From Amphiplicatus metriothermophilus (lineage in GTDB: Bacteria; Pseudomonadota; Alphaproteobacteria; Caulobacterales; Parvularculaceae): 64,000 bases of DNA. The position numbers and the translations under genes were made by a program. Under the pieces are notes generated by a model that saw only the letters and a list, made by a program, of their open reading frames with translations, searched no databases and had not been told where the DNA came from. The stretch spans positions 1-64,000 of the forward strand of contig NZ_FZQA01000001.1 in the NCBI RefSeq assembly GCF_900199215.1, in the 5' to 3' direction. Numbering within the stretch: the first letter of the stretch is position 1; each line of letters begins with the position of its first letter. Below are positions 25,876 to 34,254 of the stretch, piece after piece.

Positions 25876-26532
25876 TCACGGATAAAGGCGCGTGGTTTTC
25901 CAGCCCGCGCCGGCGCGCGTGAACAGAAGCCGGTCGTGCAGCCGGAACGGACGATTCGCCCAGAACTCGATCTGCGAGGGGATCATTCTGTAGCCTGACC
26001 AGTATGGCGGGCGCGGAATTTCCTTGAGGCCGAACTCGGCGGCCTTCGCGGCGACCGCCTTCTCGAGGGCGAAACGTCCTTCGAGGACGCGCGACTGCGC
26101 CGAGGCCCAAGCGGCGATCTTCGCGCCGCGCGCACGCGTTGCAAAATAGGCGTCGGCTTCCTCCGTACTGACCGGCGTCACGGTCCCCCGCGCGCGCACC
26201 TGCCGGCGGATCGTCTTCCAGTGGAAGCAGACGGCCGCCTTCGGATTGGCCGCGAGCTGGCGGCCCTTGGCGCTCTCGATATTGGTGTAGAAAGTCAGGC
26301 CTTCAGCGCCGAAATCCTTCAAAAGCACCATGCGCACGTCCGGCAGCCCGTCCGCGTCCGCCGTCGCCAGCGCCATTGCGTTGGGATCGTTCGGCTCCTT
26401 TTTCGCGGCGAGGGCCAGCCACTCGGCGAAAAGCGCGATCGGATCCTCGCTAGTGAAGACTTCGCCCTGATCCTCGTCGACGGCGTAAGCTTCCTCGCTC
26501 GGACTCGGCGGAATGATCGGGGATCGGGGCAT
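25876..26532 (-). CDS. pdxH: Pyridoxamine 5'-phosphate oxidase
   Basis: A 218-aa FMN-dependent oxidase that makes pyridoxal 5'-phosphate from pyridoxine or pyridoxamine phosphate. Characteristic segments are [18 protein letters not shown], then [20 protein letters not shown]. The PLP-site stretch is [11 protein letters not shown]. The C-terminal signature [16 protein letters not shown] is followed by WKTTRLYP. The ATG at 26532 has GAGGAG upstream at six bases, so the in-frame ATG at 26553 is not needed. It is divergent from aroC across about 90 bases. Confidence 0.97.
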   Translation of the reverse strand: MPRSPIIPPSPSEEAYAVDEDQGEVFTSEDPIALFAEWLALAAKKEPNDPNAMALATADADGLPDVRMVLLKDFGAEGLTFYTNIESAKGRQLAANPKAAVCFHWKTIRRQVRARGTVTPVSTEEADAYFATRARGAKIAAWASAQSRVLEGRFALEKAVAAKAAEFGLKEIPRPPYWSGYRMIPSQIEFWANRPFRLHDRLLFTRAGAGWKTTRLYP

Positions 26533-26580
26533 CGCATTCTCCTCGCGGCCCATTAATGCTATCGACGCGGGCCTCGTCTA

Positions 26581-26586
26581 TATAAT
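26581..26586 (+). promoter_or_regulatory. Candidate aroC -10 box
   Basis: TATAAT at 26581-26586, about 37 bases before the aroC ATG, is a perfect -10 hexamer in GC-rich DNA. No good -35 is present at standard spacing, so this is tentative. Confidence 0.35.
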
Positions 26587-26622
26587 GCGTCAGATCAACG
26601 CTGGCGCAGCCTGGGATTTTCA

Positions 26623-27726
26623 ATGTCTGTGAACACTTTCGGGCGGATGTTCCGCGTCACTACCTGGGGCGAAAGCCATGGGCCCGCCATCGGCTGCATC
26701 GTGGACGGCTGCCCGCCCGGCGTGCGTCTGACGGAAGCGGCCATCCAGGCCGCGCTCGACAAGCGCAAGCCCGGGACCTCGAAATACGTCACCCAGCGCC
26801 GCGAGCCGGACAAGGCGAGACTCCTCTCTGGCGTGTTCGAGGACGACCGCACGGACGGGCCGCGCACGACCGGCGCGCCGGTTAGCATCCTTATCGAGAA
26901 TGTCGATCAGCGCTCGAAAGATTACGTCGACATCCGCGACAAATATCGCCCCGGCCACGCCGATTTCACCTATGACGCCAAATACGGCCTGCGCGATTAT
27001 CGCGGCGGCGGGCGCTCCTCGGCGCGCGAGACGGCCGCGCGCGTGGCAGCCGGCGCGGTGGCGGAGGCTGCGCTGAAATTCCTGTACGGAGAAACCGTCT
27101 CGATCAGGGGCTGCCTGGTCCAGATGGGCCCGCACAAAATCGACCGCGCGCGTTTCGACTGGGCGGAGATCGAGAAGAACCCTTTCTGGTGCCCTGACGC
27201 GCAGACGGCGAAGGAATGGGAAGAGGCGCTTGAGGCCGCGCGCAAGGCGGGCTCGTCCCTCGGCGCAGTGGTCGAGGTGGTCGCGAGCGGCTTTCCGGCC
27301 GGGCTCGGCGCGCCGGTCTACGCCAAGCTCGACGCCGACATCGCCTTCGCGCTGATGTCGATCAACGCGGCCAAGGCCGTCGAGATCGGGGCCGGGATGG
27401 CGGCCGCCGCCCTCACCGGCGAGGAGAACGCCGACGAAATCCGCATGCGCGACGGCCGCCCGCATTTTCTGTCGAACAACGCCGGCGGAATTCTCGGCGG
27501 AATCTCGACCGGACAGGACATCGTCGCCCGCTTCGCCGTGAAGCCCACTTCATCGATCCTCACCCCGCGCAGGACCATCGACCGCTTCGGCCAGGAGACG
27601 GAGATCGTCACCAAGGGCCGGCACGACCCCTGCGTCGGGGTTCGCGCCGTTCCCGTCGGGGTCGCGATGCTCGCCTGCGTCCTCGCCGATCATGCGCTGC
27701 TGCATCGCGGCCAGTGCGGCGCGTAG
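26623..27726 (+). CDS. aroC: Chorismate synthase
   Basis: The 367-aa last enzyme of the shikimate pathway, which converts 5-enolpyruvylshikimate-3-phosphate to chorismate with reduced FMN. The N-terminal signature [20 protein letters not shown] is followed by [13 protein letters not shown]. The core has [23 protein letters not shown]-binding residues are in [17 protein letters not shown] and [10 protein letters not shown], with [10 protein letters not shown] near the end. Length is normal for the short bacterial form. It is probably a single-gene unit. Confidence 0.98.
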   Translation: MSVNTFGRMFRVTTWGESHGPAIGCIVDGCPPGVRLTEAAIQAALDKRKPGTSKYVTQRREPDKARLLSGVFEDDRTDGPRTTGAPVSILIENVDQRSKDYVDIRDKYRPGHADFTYDAKYGLRDYRGGGRSSARETAARVAAGAVAEAALKFLYGETVSIRGCLVQMGPHKIDRARFDWAEIEKNPFWCPDAQTAKEWEEALEAARKAGSSLGAVVEVVASGFPAGLGAPVYAKLDADIAFALMSINAAKAVEIGAGMAAAALTGEENADEIRMRDGRPHFLSNNAGGILGGISTGQDIVARFAVKPTSSILTPRRTIDRFGQETEIVTKGRHDPCVGVRAVPVGVAMLACVLADHALLHRGQCGA

Positions 27727-27739
27727 CGCGGCTCGCGGA

Positions 27740-28486
27740 TCACCGCCGCCGGCCGAACGGCAGGATCATCGGCGTTTTCGCCATATAATCGCGATATTTT
27801 TCGCCGAACACCGCGATCAGGTCTCGCTCTTCGTAACCGATGGCGATGAAGATGTAGATCGTCCAGACCGCGGCGAACAGCAAATGCCCGACCGTCATGT
27901 GCGGCGTCGCCCAGAAGGCGATAATGAAACCGAGATAAAGCGGATGGCGGACGTATCTATACAAAGACGGCGTGCGGAACACGGGCGTCGGAAGCTCCTT
28001 GTTCCTGTACCGGAGCCAGCCCTGCTGCAGGCCGAACAGCTCGAAATGATTGATGAGAAAGGTCGTGACCAGCACGAGGCCGAAGCCGGCGTAGAACAGC
28101 GCCGTTAACACGCCGCTCCATACGCCTGGCGGAACCGACCAGACGACCTGCGGCATCGGCCGCCAGAAAACATAGAGCAGCGCCAGCGCGCCGACCGTAG
28201 CGAGCACGTAGGTGCTGCGCTCGACCGTCTTTGGAATGATCTTGCCCGTTGCTCGTTTGAACGAGTCGCGCGCCATGATCGAATGCTGAAGGCCGAACAG
28301 GGCCAGAAGACAGATATTGACGAGCGCCGCCGGCGCGTCGGAAAGAGGCGACGGCCCCCAGTCGAGCGTCTTGGGCGCGCCGGCGAAACCGGTTACGCCG
28401 CCGCCGACGAAAACGATCAGATAAAGAAAGGCTGCGAAGAACAACGCATACGCCACAACGCTGTAGACGAGCGCGAGCAAGCCCAT
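27740..28486 (-). CDS. mddA: Methanethiol S-methyltransferase-like membrane protein
   Basis: A 248-aa integral membrane methyltransferase of the isoprenylcysteine carboxyl methyltransferase/NnrU-like group. Its motifs resemble MddA, which methylates methanethiol to dimethylsulfide. About six helices are predicted. LLALFGLQHSIMAR and LINHFELFGLQQGW lie in the middle. The SAM-binding C-terminal signature is SLYRYVRHPLYLGFIIAFW, followed by YEERDLIAVFGEKYRDYM. The exact substrate needs biochemistry; a generic lipid or thiol methyltransferase is the alternative. It is convergent with aroC. Confidence 0.8.
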   Translation of the reverse strand: MGLLALVYSVVAYALFFAAFLYLIVFVGGGVTGFAGAPKTLDWGPSPLSDAPAALVNICLLALFGLQHSIMARDSFKRATGKIIPKTVERSTYVLATVGALALLYVFWRPMPQVVWSVPPGVWSGVLTALFYAGFGLVLVTTFLINHFELFGLQQGWLRYRNKELPTPVFRTPSLYRYVRHPLYLGFIIAFWATPHMTVGHLLFAAVWTIYIFIAIGYEERDLIAVFGEKYRDYMAKTPMILPFGRRR

Positions 28487-28646
28487 GGCCCCCTCCCTCG
28501 CTGCCGGGCGAATCGCCCGCGTGGCTGAATGCCGGATGCTAGTTTCCTTCGTCCGCCGCTTAAAGACCGGAATCGGATTTTCCGTATCCGCCCCGCGAGA
28601 CGGTCAGCGTAGGCCGCCCCCGCTTTCAGCCGGGGCGCGCGAGTCC

Positions 28647-29900
28647 CTACCGCGCCGAAAGCGTCCGCGCGATCCGTTCGTAAAGCTGGTCGGGGCTGAC
28701 AGGCTTGGCGAGAAACGAGGTGACCCCCGCCCCTTTGGCGGCCTTGCGTTCGTGCTCGCCGGCCGCCGCCGTCACGGCGATGATCGGCACGTTCCGCCAG
28801 CGCGCGCCGCTGCGCCGGATCTGTCTGGCGGCGGTCACGCCGTCCATGACAGGCATCTGCATGTCCATCAGCACGAGGTCGCAGGGGGCCGTTTTCAGCT
28901 GTTCGAGGGCTTCGCGCCCGTTATAGGCGACAAGAACGTCCTTCGGCTGAATGCGTTGCAGATAGGCCTTCAGGACCTTCACGTTCACCTCGTTGTCCTC
29001 GACGATCATGATGGTTTTGTCGCGGACGAGCGTCGCCGCCTGCTCGAAGACGCTCAGAGGCCGGCCTTCCTCGCCGAGCCGTTGGGCCTTCGCGAGGCGC
29101 GCCGCGACCGAAAGACGAAAGACGACGCCGCCCGGTCCTGAAGCGGCTTTCAGGCCGCCCCCCATTGCCTCTGCCAGCTTGCGGGCGAGCACCAGCGACA
29201 GGGCGCGGCCTTCAGCGTTCATCAGATGCGGGTTCGACCAGCACCGCTCCGGCGAGAAGTAAGTCTCCGCCTGCGCCGGATCGAGACCGGAGCTCGTGTC
29301 GCTGACTGTCGCGTCGATCAGCTTGCGGCGCGACCGGCGTCGCTCGGGATCGTCGCGCAGCGCGACCGTCACCCTGACCTCCCCCTGCCTCGTCTGGCTG
29401 ACGCACTGGCGAACGAGGCTGCTCAGACACTGGCGCATGCGCGCATGATCATAGACGAGCCAGACGGTCGCGCTCGGTCGAACGTCGATCACGAGCGACA
29501 GTCCCTTTTCGCGCGCTTTTTTCTCATGCACCTGTTGAACCTGTCGGATCGTATCGGGGAGAAATTCGACGCGCGGCTCGATCTTGAACTTGCCGGATTC
29601 GAGATCGACCATGTCGAAGACATCGAGCAGCGCCGCCTTGAGATCGCCGCCGGCTTCCGACAGCCCCGCCACCAGACCGCGCTGCTCTTCGGGGAGCGCT
29701 TCGGCGCGCAGGGCGAGCGTTTGCGTCACGCCGAGAACCTTGTTGAGCGCGGCGCGAAGCTGATGGGCGCCGGCGCGCAGAAAGGCCGCCTCGCGGCCCA
29801 GCCGCGAGCGATAATAGGCGCGCGTGAGCGCGAAGACCGCCGCACCGGCCGCCGCGCCGCCCAAAACCACGCCCATGACGCCGACAAGAAACAACTGCAT
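28647..29900 (-). CDS. Hybrid histidine kinase with degenerate ATP-binding domain
   Basis: A 417-aa protein with an N-terminal transmembrane helix (about residues 3-25) and a HisKA-like segment (GAHQLRAALNKVLG, His46). A HATPase-like region spans about 145-265 and a receiver domain 295-415. The receiver is intact, with Glu301/Asp302, phospho-acceptor Asp346 in LVLMDMQMPVMDG, Thr377 and Lys399. The kinase core is not. The N-box Asn is absent (LSSLVRQCVSQ). The G1 box reads DTSSG instead of DxGxG, and the G2 region reads GRALSL instead of GxGLGL. It may be a pseudokinase acting as scaffold or phosphate sink. The ATG at 29900 is preferred because the upstream start at 29960 would be TTG. Confidence 0.82.
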   Translation of the reverse strand: MQLFLVGVMGVVLGGAAAGAAVFALTRAYYRSRLGREAAFLRAGAHQLRAALNKVLGVTQTLALRAEALPEEQRGLVAGLSEAGGDLKAALLDVFDMVDLESGKFKIEPRVEFLPDTIRQVQQVHEKKAREKGLSLVIDVRPSATVWLVYDHARMRQCLSSLVRQCVSQTRQGEVRVTVALRDDPERRRSRRKLIDATVSDTSSGLDPAQAETYFSPERCWSNPHLMNAEGRALSLVLARKLAEAMGGGLKAASGPGGVVFRLSVAARLAKAQRLGEEGRPLSVFEQAATLVRDKTIMIVEDNEVNVKVLKAYLQRIQPKDVLVAYNGREALEQLKTAPCDLVLMDMQMPVMDGVTAARQIRRSGARWRNVPIIAVTAAAGEHERKAAKGAGVTSFLAKPVSPDQLYERIARTLSAR

Positions 29901-30029
29901 CGAAACGCTCGCGTCCGGCGGGAGAGGCGCCAAGACCGATCGTCGCCCCGCACGATGCAATTTTCGGTTGAACTTCCTTACGAGTTCTTTACGCGGCCGG
30001 GCGTGCGACGATCACGCGCAACCGCTCGT

Positions 30030-31100
30030 CTAATTCCTTGTAAAGACGGTGATCTTGCTCAGAAACGCCAGCGTTTCCTCGCCCTTCTCCAGCCCCGCCG
30101 CGGCGAGCAGCGCCGCGAGGTCGGCCCGACAATAGCTGTCGTAATAGGGCTCGTGAAAGCCGCGTGGGAAATTTTCGAGTAGCACGTCGAATCCCGGTTC
30201 GTCCCCATACTGAATGGTATCGACGAGGATGAACGTTCCGCCAGGCCGCAAGAGCCGCGCGATCTCGCGCGCGACTTTCTCGCGCACAGCCGGGGGCAGC
30301 TCATGGAAAAGATACACCGCCGTGACGACATCGAAAGCCTCGTCCGGCAGGCCGGTCGCCTCCGCCGGGGCTTCCACGAACGACATGTTCGCGAAATGCG
30401 CGAGCGTCGCGCGCGCCTTGCCGAGATAGGCCGGCGAGAGATCGAGCGCGGTCGCATCGAGCGTCGGCCAGTTGTCCTTCACCGTTTCGAGAAACCGTCC
30501 GGCGCCGCAGCCGAGATCGAGAAGCCGCACGCCGGCCGGATCGCGCCCCGCCATCGCGCGGCGGATCGCCGGCAGGGCGCGCCGGCGCATCGCCGCCGCC
30601 GCGCCGGTGAACAGCGTTTCGACCTGCATCTCATAGCGTTCGGCCGACTCCTCCGTCAGCCAGCCGTCCGTCTGGTAATGGAAGTTCTGAAGATAGTAGC
30701 GCGGATATTTCGTCTGCGTGTCGGCGCGCAGCACTTCGGCATGGCCGCCTGCGAAGCGGCGGCGGGCCACTTTCTCCGTATCGCGCAGATAATCCCTGCT
30801 CTGACGGAATAGCCTGGTCAGAGACGGCGCCCGGCGCAGCTCTATGGGCAGCTTATACTCGCCCGCCTCGATGCTGCGCCAGTCGGCGCGAAAAAGCGCG
30901 CGAAAAGATTCCTTCAGCCGCGCGCGATCGAGCGGTCCGAACTCCTCCGCATAGGGCGCGGCGCCCGGCGGGGTGAGCGGGCCCATGCGCCGCCGGCCGG
31001 CGATGTAATGCGTCGTATACCACGCGATGCGCGCGCTCTGCGCCGCGCCGTAGGCGGCGCGCTGGGCGCCTTTCGCGATGGCGGCCACGAAGGGCGGCAT
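30030..31100 (-). CDS. Class I SAM-dependent methyltransferase
   Basis: A 356-aa methyltransferase. The N-terminal 170 residues are helical and family-specific (for example RFAGGHAEVLRADTQTKYPR). The Methyltransf_11-type core follows, with motif I VRLLDLGCGAGRFLE, motif II LDATALDLSPAYLGKA, FDVVTAVYLFHELPP, and motif IV-like LLRPGGTFILVDT. The substrate is unknown; a small molecule or lipid is likely for this class. It begins three bases after the stop of the RNA methyltransferase gene, so it probably belongs to the same long operon as dxs and tlyA. Confidence 0.9.
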   Translation of the reverse strand: MPPFVAAIAKGAQRAAYGAAQSARIAWYTTHYIAGRRRMGPLTPPGAAPYAEEFGPLDRARLKESFRALFRADWRSIEAGEYKLPIELRRAPSLTRLFRQSRDYLRDTEKVARRRFAGGHAEVLRADTQTKYPRYYLQNFHYQTDGWLTEESAERYEMQVETLFTGAAAAMRRRALPAIRRAMAGRDPAGVRLLDLGCGAGRFLETVKDNWPTLDATALDLSPAYLGKARATLAHFANMSFVEAPAEATGLPDEAFDVVTAVYLFHELPPAVREKVAREIARLLRPGGTFILVDTIQYGDEPGFDVLLENFPRGFHEPYYDSYCRADLAALLAAAGLEKGEETLAFLSKITVFTRN

Positions 31101-31103
31101 GGA

Positions 31104-32381
31104 TCAAACCCTCTCGAAAACGCCGACCAGCTCGACATGGGCGGCGTAGACGAACTGATCGACCGGCGTCACGGCCTTCAGCCGATAGCCGCCGGCGACG
31201 AGAATCGCCGCATCGCGCGCGAATGTCGAGGGGTTGCAGGAGACCGCGATCACGCGGGGAACGCGCGCGGCCGCCAGTGCTTCGGCCTGGGCCTTCGCGC
31301 CCGCCCGCGGCGGATCGAAGACGGCGAGATCGTATCCTTCCAATTCTTCTCCCATGAGCGGGCGCTCGAAGAGGTCGCGGGCCTCGGAGGTCACCGGCCG
31401 GCAGGGCGCATGCGCGGCGGCGGCTTTGAGCGCGGCGACGGCCGCCCGGTCGGCGTCGACGGCGTGAACGGTCGCGATCTGCGACAGCGGAAAGGCGAAG
31501 GCTCCCACGCCGCAGAACAGGTCGAGCGCCCGGCGCGCGCCGGTCGCGCCCGCAAGAACCAGACGGACGAGCGCCGCCTCGCCTTCCGCGCTCGCCTGCA
31601 GAAAGCCGCCGGGCGGCGGCGAAACAGGAACGCCTGCGAAACGGACAAGCGGCGGGGCGCGCGTCAAGAGCGCCTCGCCGTTCATGGCGATACGGACGAC
31701 GCCCGCCGCCTCCATCGCTTCGCGCAGGGCGAGCAGTCCGATCCCTTCGGGCTCGCTGGCGCCGCGCGCGGGGCGAAGGTCCGTATCGAGACCGTTCTCC
31801 ATCAGCGTGACCGCCAGATCGAAAGCGCGCCACTCCCCGGGCAAAGATGCGCAAAGCCTCTTGAGCCCCGGCAGGGCGGCGAAGAGAGCTGGATGAAGAA
31901 CTTCGCATGTTTCGATTCCGACGATGCGGTCCGACGCGCGCGCGTTGAAGCCGAGAAGGACTTTCCCGCCCCTGCGACGGACGGCGAAGACCGCCCGTCG
32001 GCGGGTCCGTGCGGGAATCGCGACCGCTTCGCCCGCCGGCGCGTCTTTGAGGCCCGCGCGGGCGAGCGCTTCGATGATCCGCCGGCGCTTCCAGTCGAGA
32101 TAAAAGCCGCGCGCGGCGTGCTGAAGGGCGCAGCCGCCGCAACCGCCGAAATGCCGGCACGGCGCGGCGAACCGATGCGGGCTCGGCGTCAGGATCTCCT
32201 CGAGCGCGCCGCGCTCGCCCGCAATGCGCGCGCGCACCCGCTCGCCCGGAAGCGTGTACGGAACGAAAACGCCGCGCCCCTCGACCGTCGCCACGCCGTC
32301 GCCGCGCGCGCCGAGATGGTCGATGACTAGCTCGGCGACGCGCGCCGGCGCGACCCGCCTAATCCTTCTTGCGCGCGCCAA
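31104..32381 (-). CDS. TrmA-family RNA (uracil-5-)-methyltransferase
   Basis: A 425-aa class I RNA methyltransferase of the TrmA/RlmD family, which makes 5-methyluridine in rRNA or tRNA. An N-terminal TRAM-like domain (LGARGDGVATVEGRGVFVPY) is followed by the iron-sulfur cysteines in CRHFGGCGGCALQH. The SAM-binding core has ALDLFCGVGAFAFPL, and the catalytic cysteine is in AVSCNPSTFARDA. I start at the TTG at 32381 because AGGGAG lies seven bases upstream and no ATG or GTG precedes the conserved region. This places the start inside the 3' end of tlyA (23-base overlap). Confidence 0.88.
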   Translation of the reverse strand: MARARRIRRVAPARVAELVIDHLGARGDGVATVEGRGVFVPYTLPGERVRARIAGERGALEEILTPSPHRFAAPCRHFGGCGGCALQHAARGFYLDWKRRRIIEALARAGLKDAPAGEAVAIPARTRRRAVFAVRRRGGKVLLGFNARASDRIVGIETCEVLHPALFAALPGLKRLCASLPGEWRAFDLAVTLMENGLDTDLRPARGASEPEGIGLLALREAMEAAGVVRIAMNGEALLTRAPPLVRFAGVPVSPPPGGFLQASAEGEAALVRLVLAGATGARRALDLFCGVGAFAFPLSQIATVHAVDADRAAVAALKAAAAHAPCRPVTSEARDLFERPLMGEELEGYDLAVFDPPRAGAKAQAEALAAARVPRVIAVSCNPSTFARDAAILVAGGYRLKAVTPVDQFVYAAHVELVGVFERV

Positions 32382-33114
32382 GCAGAAACTCCCTGTTGCC
32401 GTCGCCGCCGGCGATCGGGCTTTCGACGACCCCCTCGACCGTCCAGCCCCGCTCTTCGAACCACGCCGCAATATCGGCGAGCATCGCCTCGATCTCCGCC
32501 GGCGCGGCCTTCACGCGCCCGCCCTTGCCGATCTTCTCCGGCCCCAGCTCGAATTGCGGCTTGACGAGAACCGCCGCGCGCGCGCCAGGCGCGGCCAGCG
32601 CCAGCGCCGGCGCCAACGCTTTGCGGATGCTGATGAAGCTCAGATCGCAGACGAGAACGCCGACAGGCTCCGGGACCAGCGCGCGGGTCAGATCCTTCGC
32701 ATGCGTCTTTTCGAGGTTGACGACGCGCCGGTCGCCCGCAAGCGAGGCGTGAAGCTGCCCGGTTCCGACGTCGACCGCATAGACCCGGCGCGCGCCGGCG
32801 CGCAGAAGCGCATCCGTGAAGCCGCCGGTCGAAGCGCCGAGATCGAGACAGACCTCGCCGGCGGGAGAAATGCCGAACGCGCCGAGCGCGGCCTCGAGCT
32901 TCACGCCGCCGCGGGAGACGTAATCATGAACGTCGCCGGCGACCTCGACCCGGTCCGCCGGCGTCACCCTCGAAGACGGCCTGGTCGCCACGACGCCGCC
33001 GACGCGCACGAGGCCGGCCCGGATCGCGGCCTGCGCCCGGACGCGACTTTCGAAATGGCCGGCTTCGACCAACGCAAGATCGAGCCGGCGCGGCTGGTTC
33101 GAATCGACGCGCAT
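32359..33114 (-). CDS. tlyA: TlyA family rRNA methyltransferase
   Basis: A 251-aa protein combining an S4 RNA-binding domain and an FtsJ-like methyltransferase, as in TlyA (2'-O-methylation of rRNA). The S4 part is residues about 10-70 (RLDLALVEAGHFESRVRAQA). The SAM core begins VCLDLGASTGGFTDALL. The KDKE tetrad starts with Lys in YVSRGGVKLEAAL, with Asp in VCDLSFISI and Lys in AVLVKPQFELG. tlyA next to dxs is a common arrangement; here a DUF3179 gene intervenes. Confidence 0.95.
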   Translation of the reverse strand: MRVDSNQPRRLDLALVEAGHFESRVRAQAAIRAGLVRVGGVVATRPSSRVTPADRVEVAGDVHDYVSRGGVKLEAALGAFGISPAGEVCLDLGASTGGFTDALLRAGARRVYAVDVGTGQLHASLAGDRRVVNLEKTHAKDLTRALVPEPVGVLVCDLSFISIRKALAPALALAAPGARAAVLVKPQFELGPEKIGKGGRVKAAPAEIEAMLADIAAWFEERGWTVEGVVESPIAGGDGNREFLLGARKKD

Positions 33115-33180
33115 GACGGGAAGACAGTAGACTGAAAAAGGGCGCTTCGAAAACCAGCGGTCGCCGCCGCAAGCGCAACC

Positions 33181-34164
33181 TCAGACGCGCCACTCTCCGT
33201 CTGGATGAAAGGCCGCGAAAACGAAGGCGAAAACCACGTCATAGGGAACGGGCCGCCAGTCGCCCGAAGGCGCGCGGCGCTCGACCACAACGCTGCCCAC
33301 GTCCCTGCCCTCCGCGATAGTCGCAGCGTCCAGCGCCGAAGCCTGGCCTGGCGTCCAGGCGAAGCGCAGATCGCCGTCGATCAGTACGCCGGCCTCGGCG
33401 ATGGCCGTCATCCGCCAGGCCGTATCGTCCACCACCACGCGCTCCATTTTTGAAAAGCCTTCAGGCGGTTCCGCGAAGACGTTGAAGGGCCGGCCGCGGG
33501 TATCGTAATTCACATAAGGATTTCGCCCATATGCGCGCAGGCGCGGGTCATTGGGCTTGAGCACGACGCCTTGCGGATAGGCGCGGCGAAACTGCTCGAA
33601 AGAGATCAGCCTTGCGGGGAGACGTTCGAGCCGCGCGCCGGCTCGCGCGCCCACCAACGCGCGCCCCGTATATTGCTGCCACCAACTTTCGCTCGCGCGG
33701 TCGTACATCACCAGATCGGAATTGCGCAGAATACCCGTGACTCCGAACGTCGTAATCTCGCCTTCGACCGTTCTGTCGAAAACCACGGCCGCATTGCACA
33801 AAGGGCAGAACGTAACCACGACAGGCCGGCCTGCGACGACATCGTTAACGATCTCGTGCCACATCAGAATCGAAAGCGGATAGGCGCGCGCGTCGCCATC
33901 AATGCTCAGCGCGATCACCGGCTCGCGCGGATCGTAGCGCGCAGCCGCGATCTGCTCGAATACAGGTTCGTCGATTGCAGGAATGCCGTCCTTGGGCGGT
34001 CCGCCCGGCATGAATTCGGAAGGCGGAGCCAGACATCTGGAAAAGTCCGTGTGCGGCCACTGACGCCAGTTCGGCCAGTCCCGGCGGTCATACTCGCTCG
34101 CGGCCTCCGCAACGGCGAACAGAAGAAACGCCAACGCCGTAATGGCTGAAAGACGGCATCCCAT
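33181..34164 (-). CDS. DUF3179 domain-containing exported protein
   Basis: A 327-aa secreted protein of the DUF3179 family, function unknown. A signal peptide (about residues 1-22) precedes the domain. Diagnostic segments are IDGDARAYPLSILMWHEIVN, then VTFCPLCNAAVVFDR with a conserved CPLC pair. LVMYDRASESWWQQYTG and LKPNDPRLRAYGRNPY follow. The CPLC motif suggests metal or redox chemistry, which is inference. It sits between dxs and tlyA with spacers of about 90 and 66 bases, all on one strand. GCGGAGG precedes the ATG. Confidence 0.9.
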   Translation of the reverse strand: MGCRLSAITALAFLLFAVAEAASEYDRRDWPNWRQWPHTDFSRCLAPPSEFMPGGPPKDGIPAIDEPVFEQIAAARYDPREPVIALSIDGDARAYPLSILMWHEIVNDVVAGRPVVVTFCPLCNAAVVFDRTVEGEITTFGVTGILRNSDLVMYDRASESWWQQYTGRALVGARAGARLERLPARLISFEQFRRAYPQGVVLKPNDPRLRAYGRNPYVNYDTRGRPFNVFAEPPEGFSKMERVVVDDTAWRMTAIAEAGVLIDGDLRFAWTPGQASALDAATIAEGRDVGSVVVERRAPSGDWRPVPYDVVFAFVFAAFHPDGEWRV

Positions 34165-34254
34165 CGCGGACCTCCGCGGGAAGGCTATCCTCCGCGCATG
34201 CAGCGTCGCAACTCACGATGGTTCACGCTTGACGAAGCGCTCTCTCCGCCGCTC

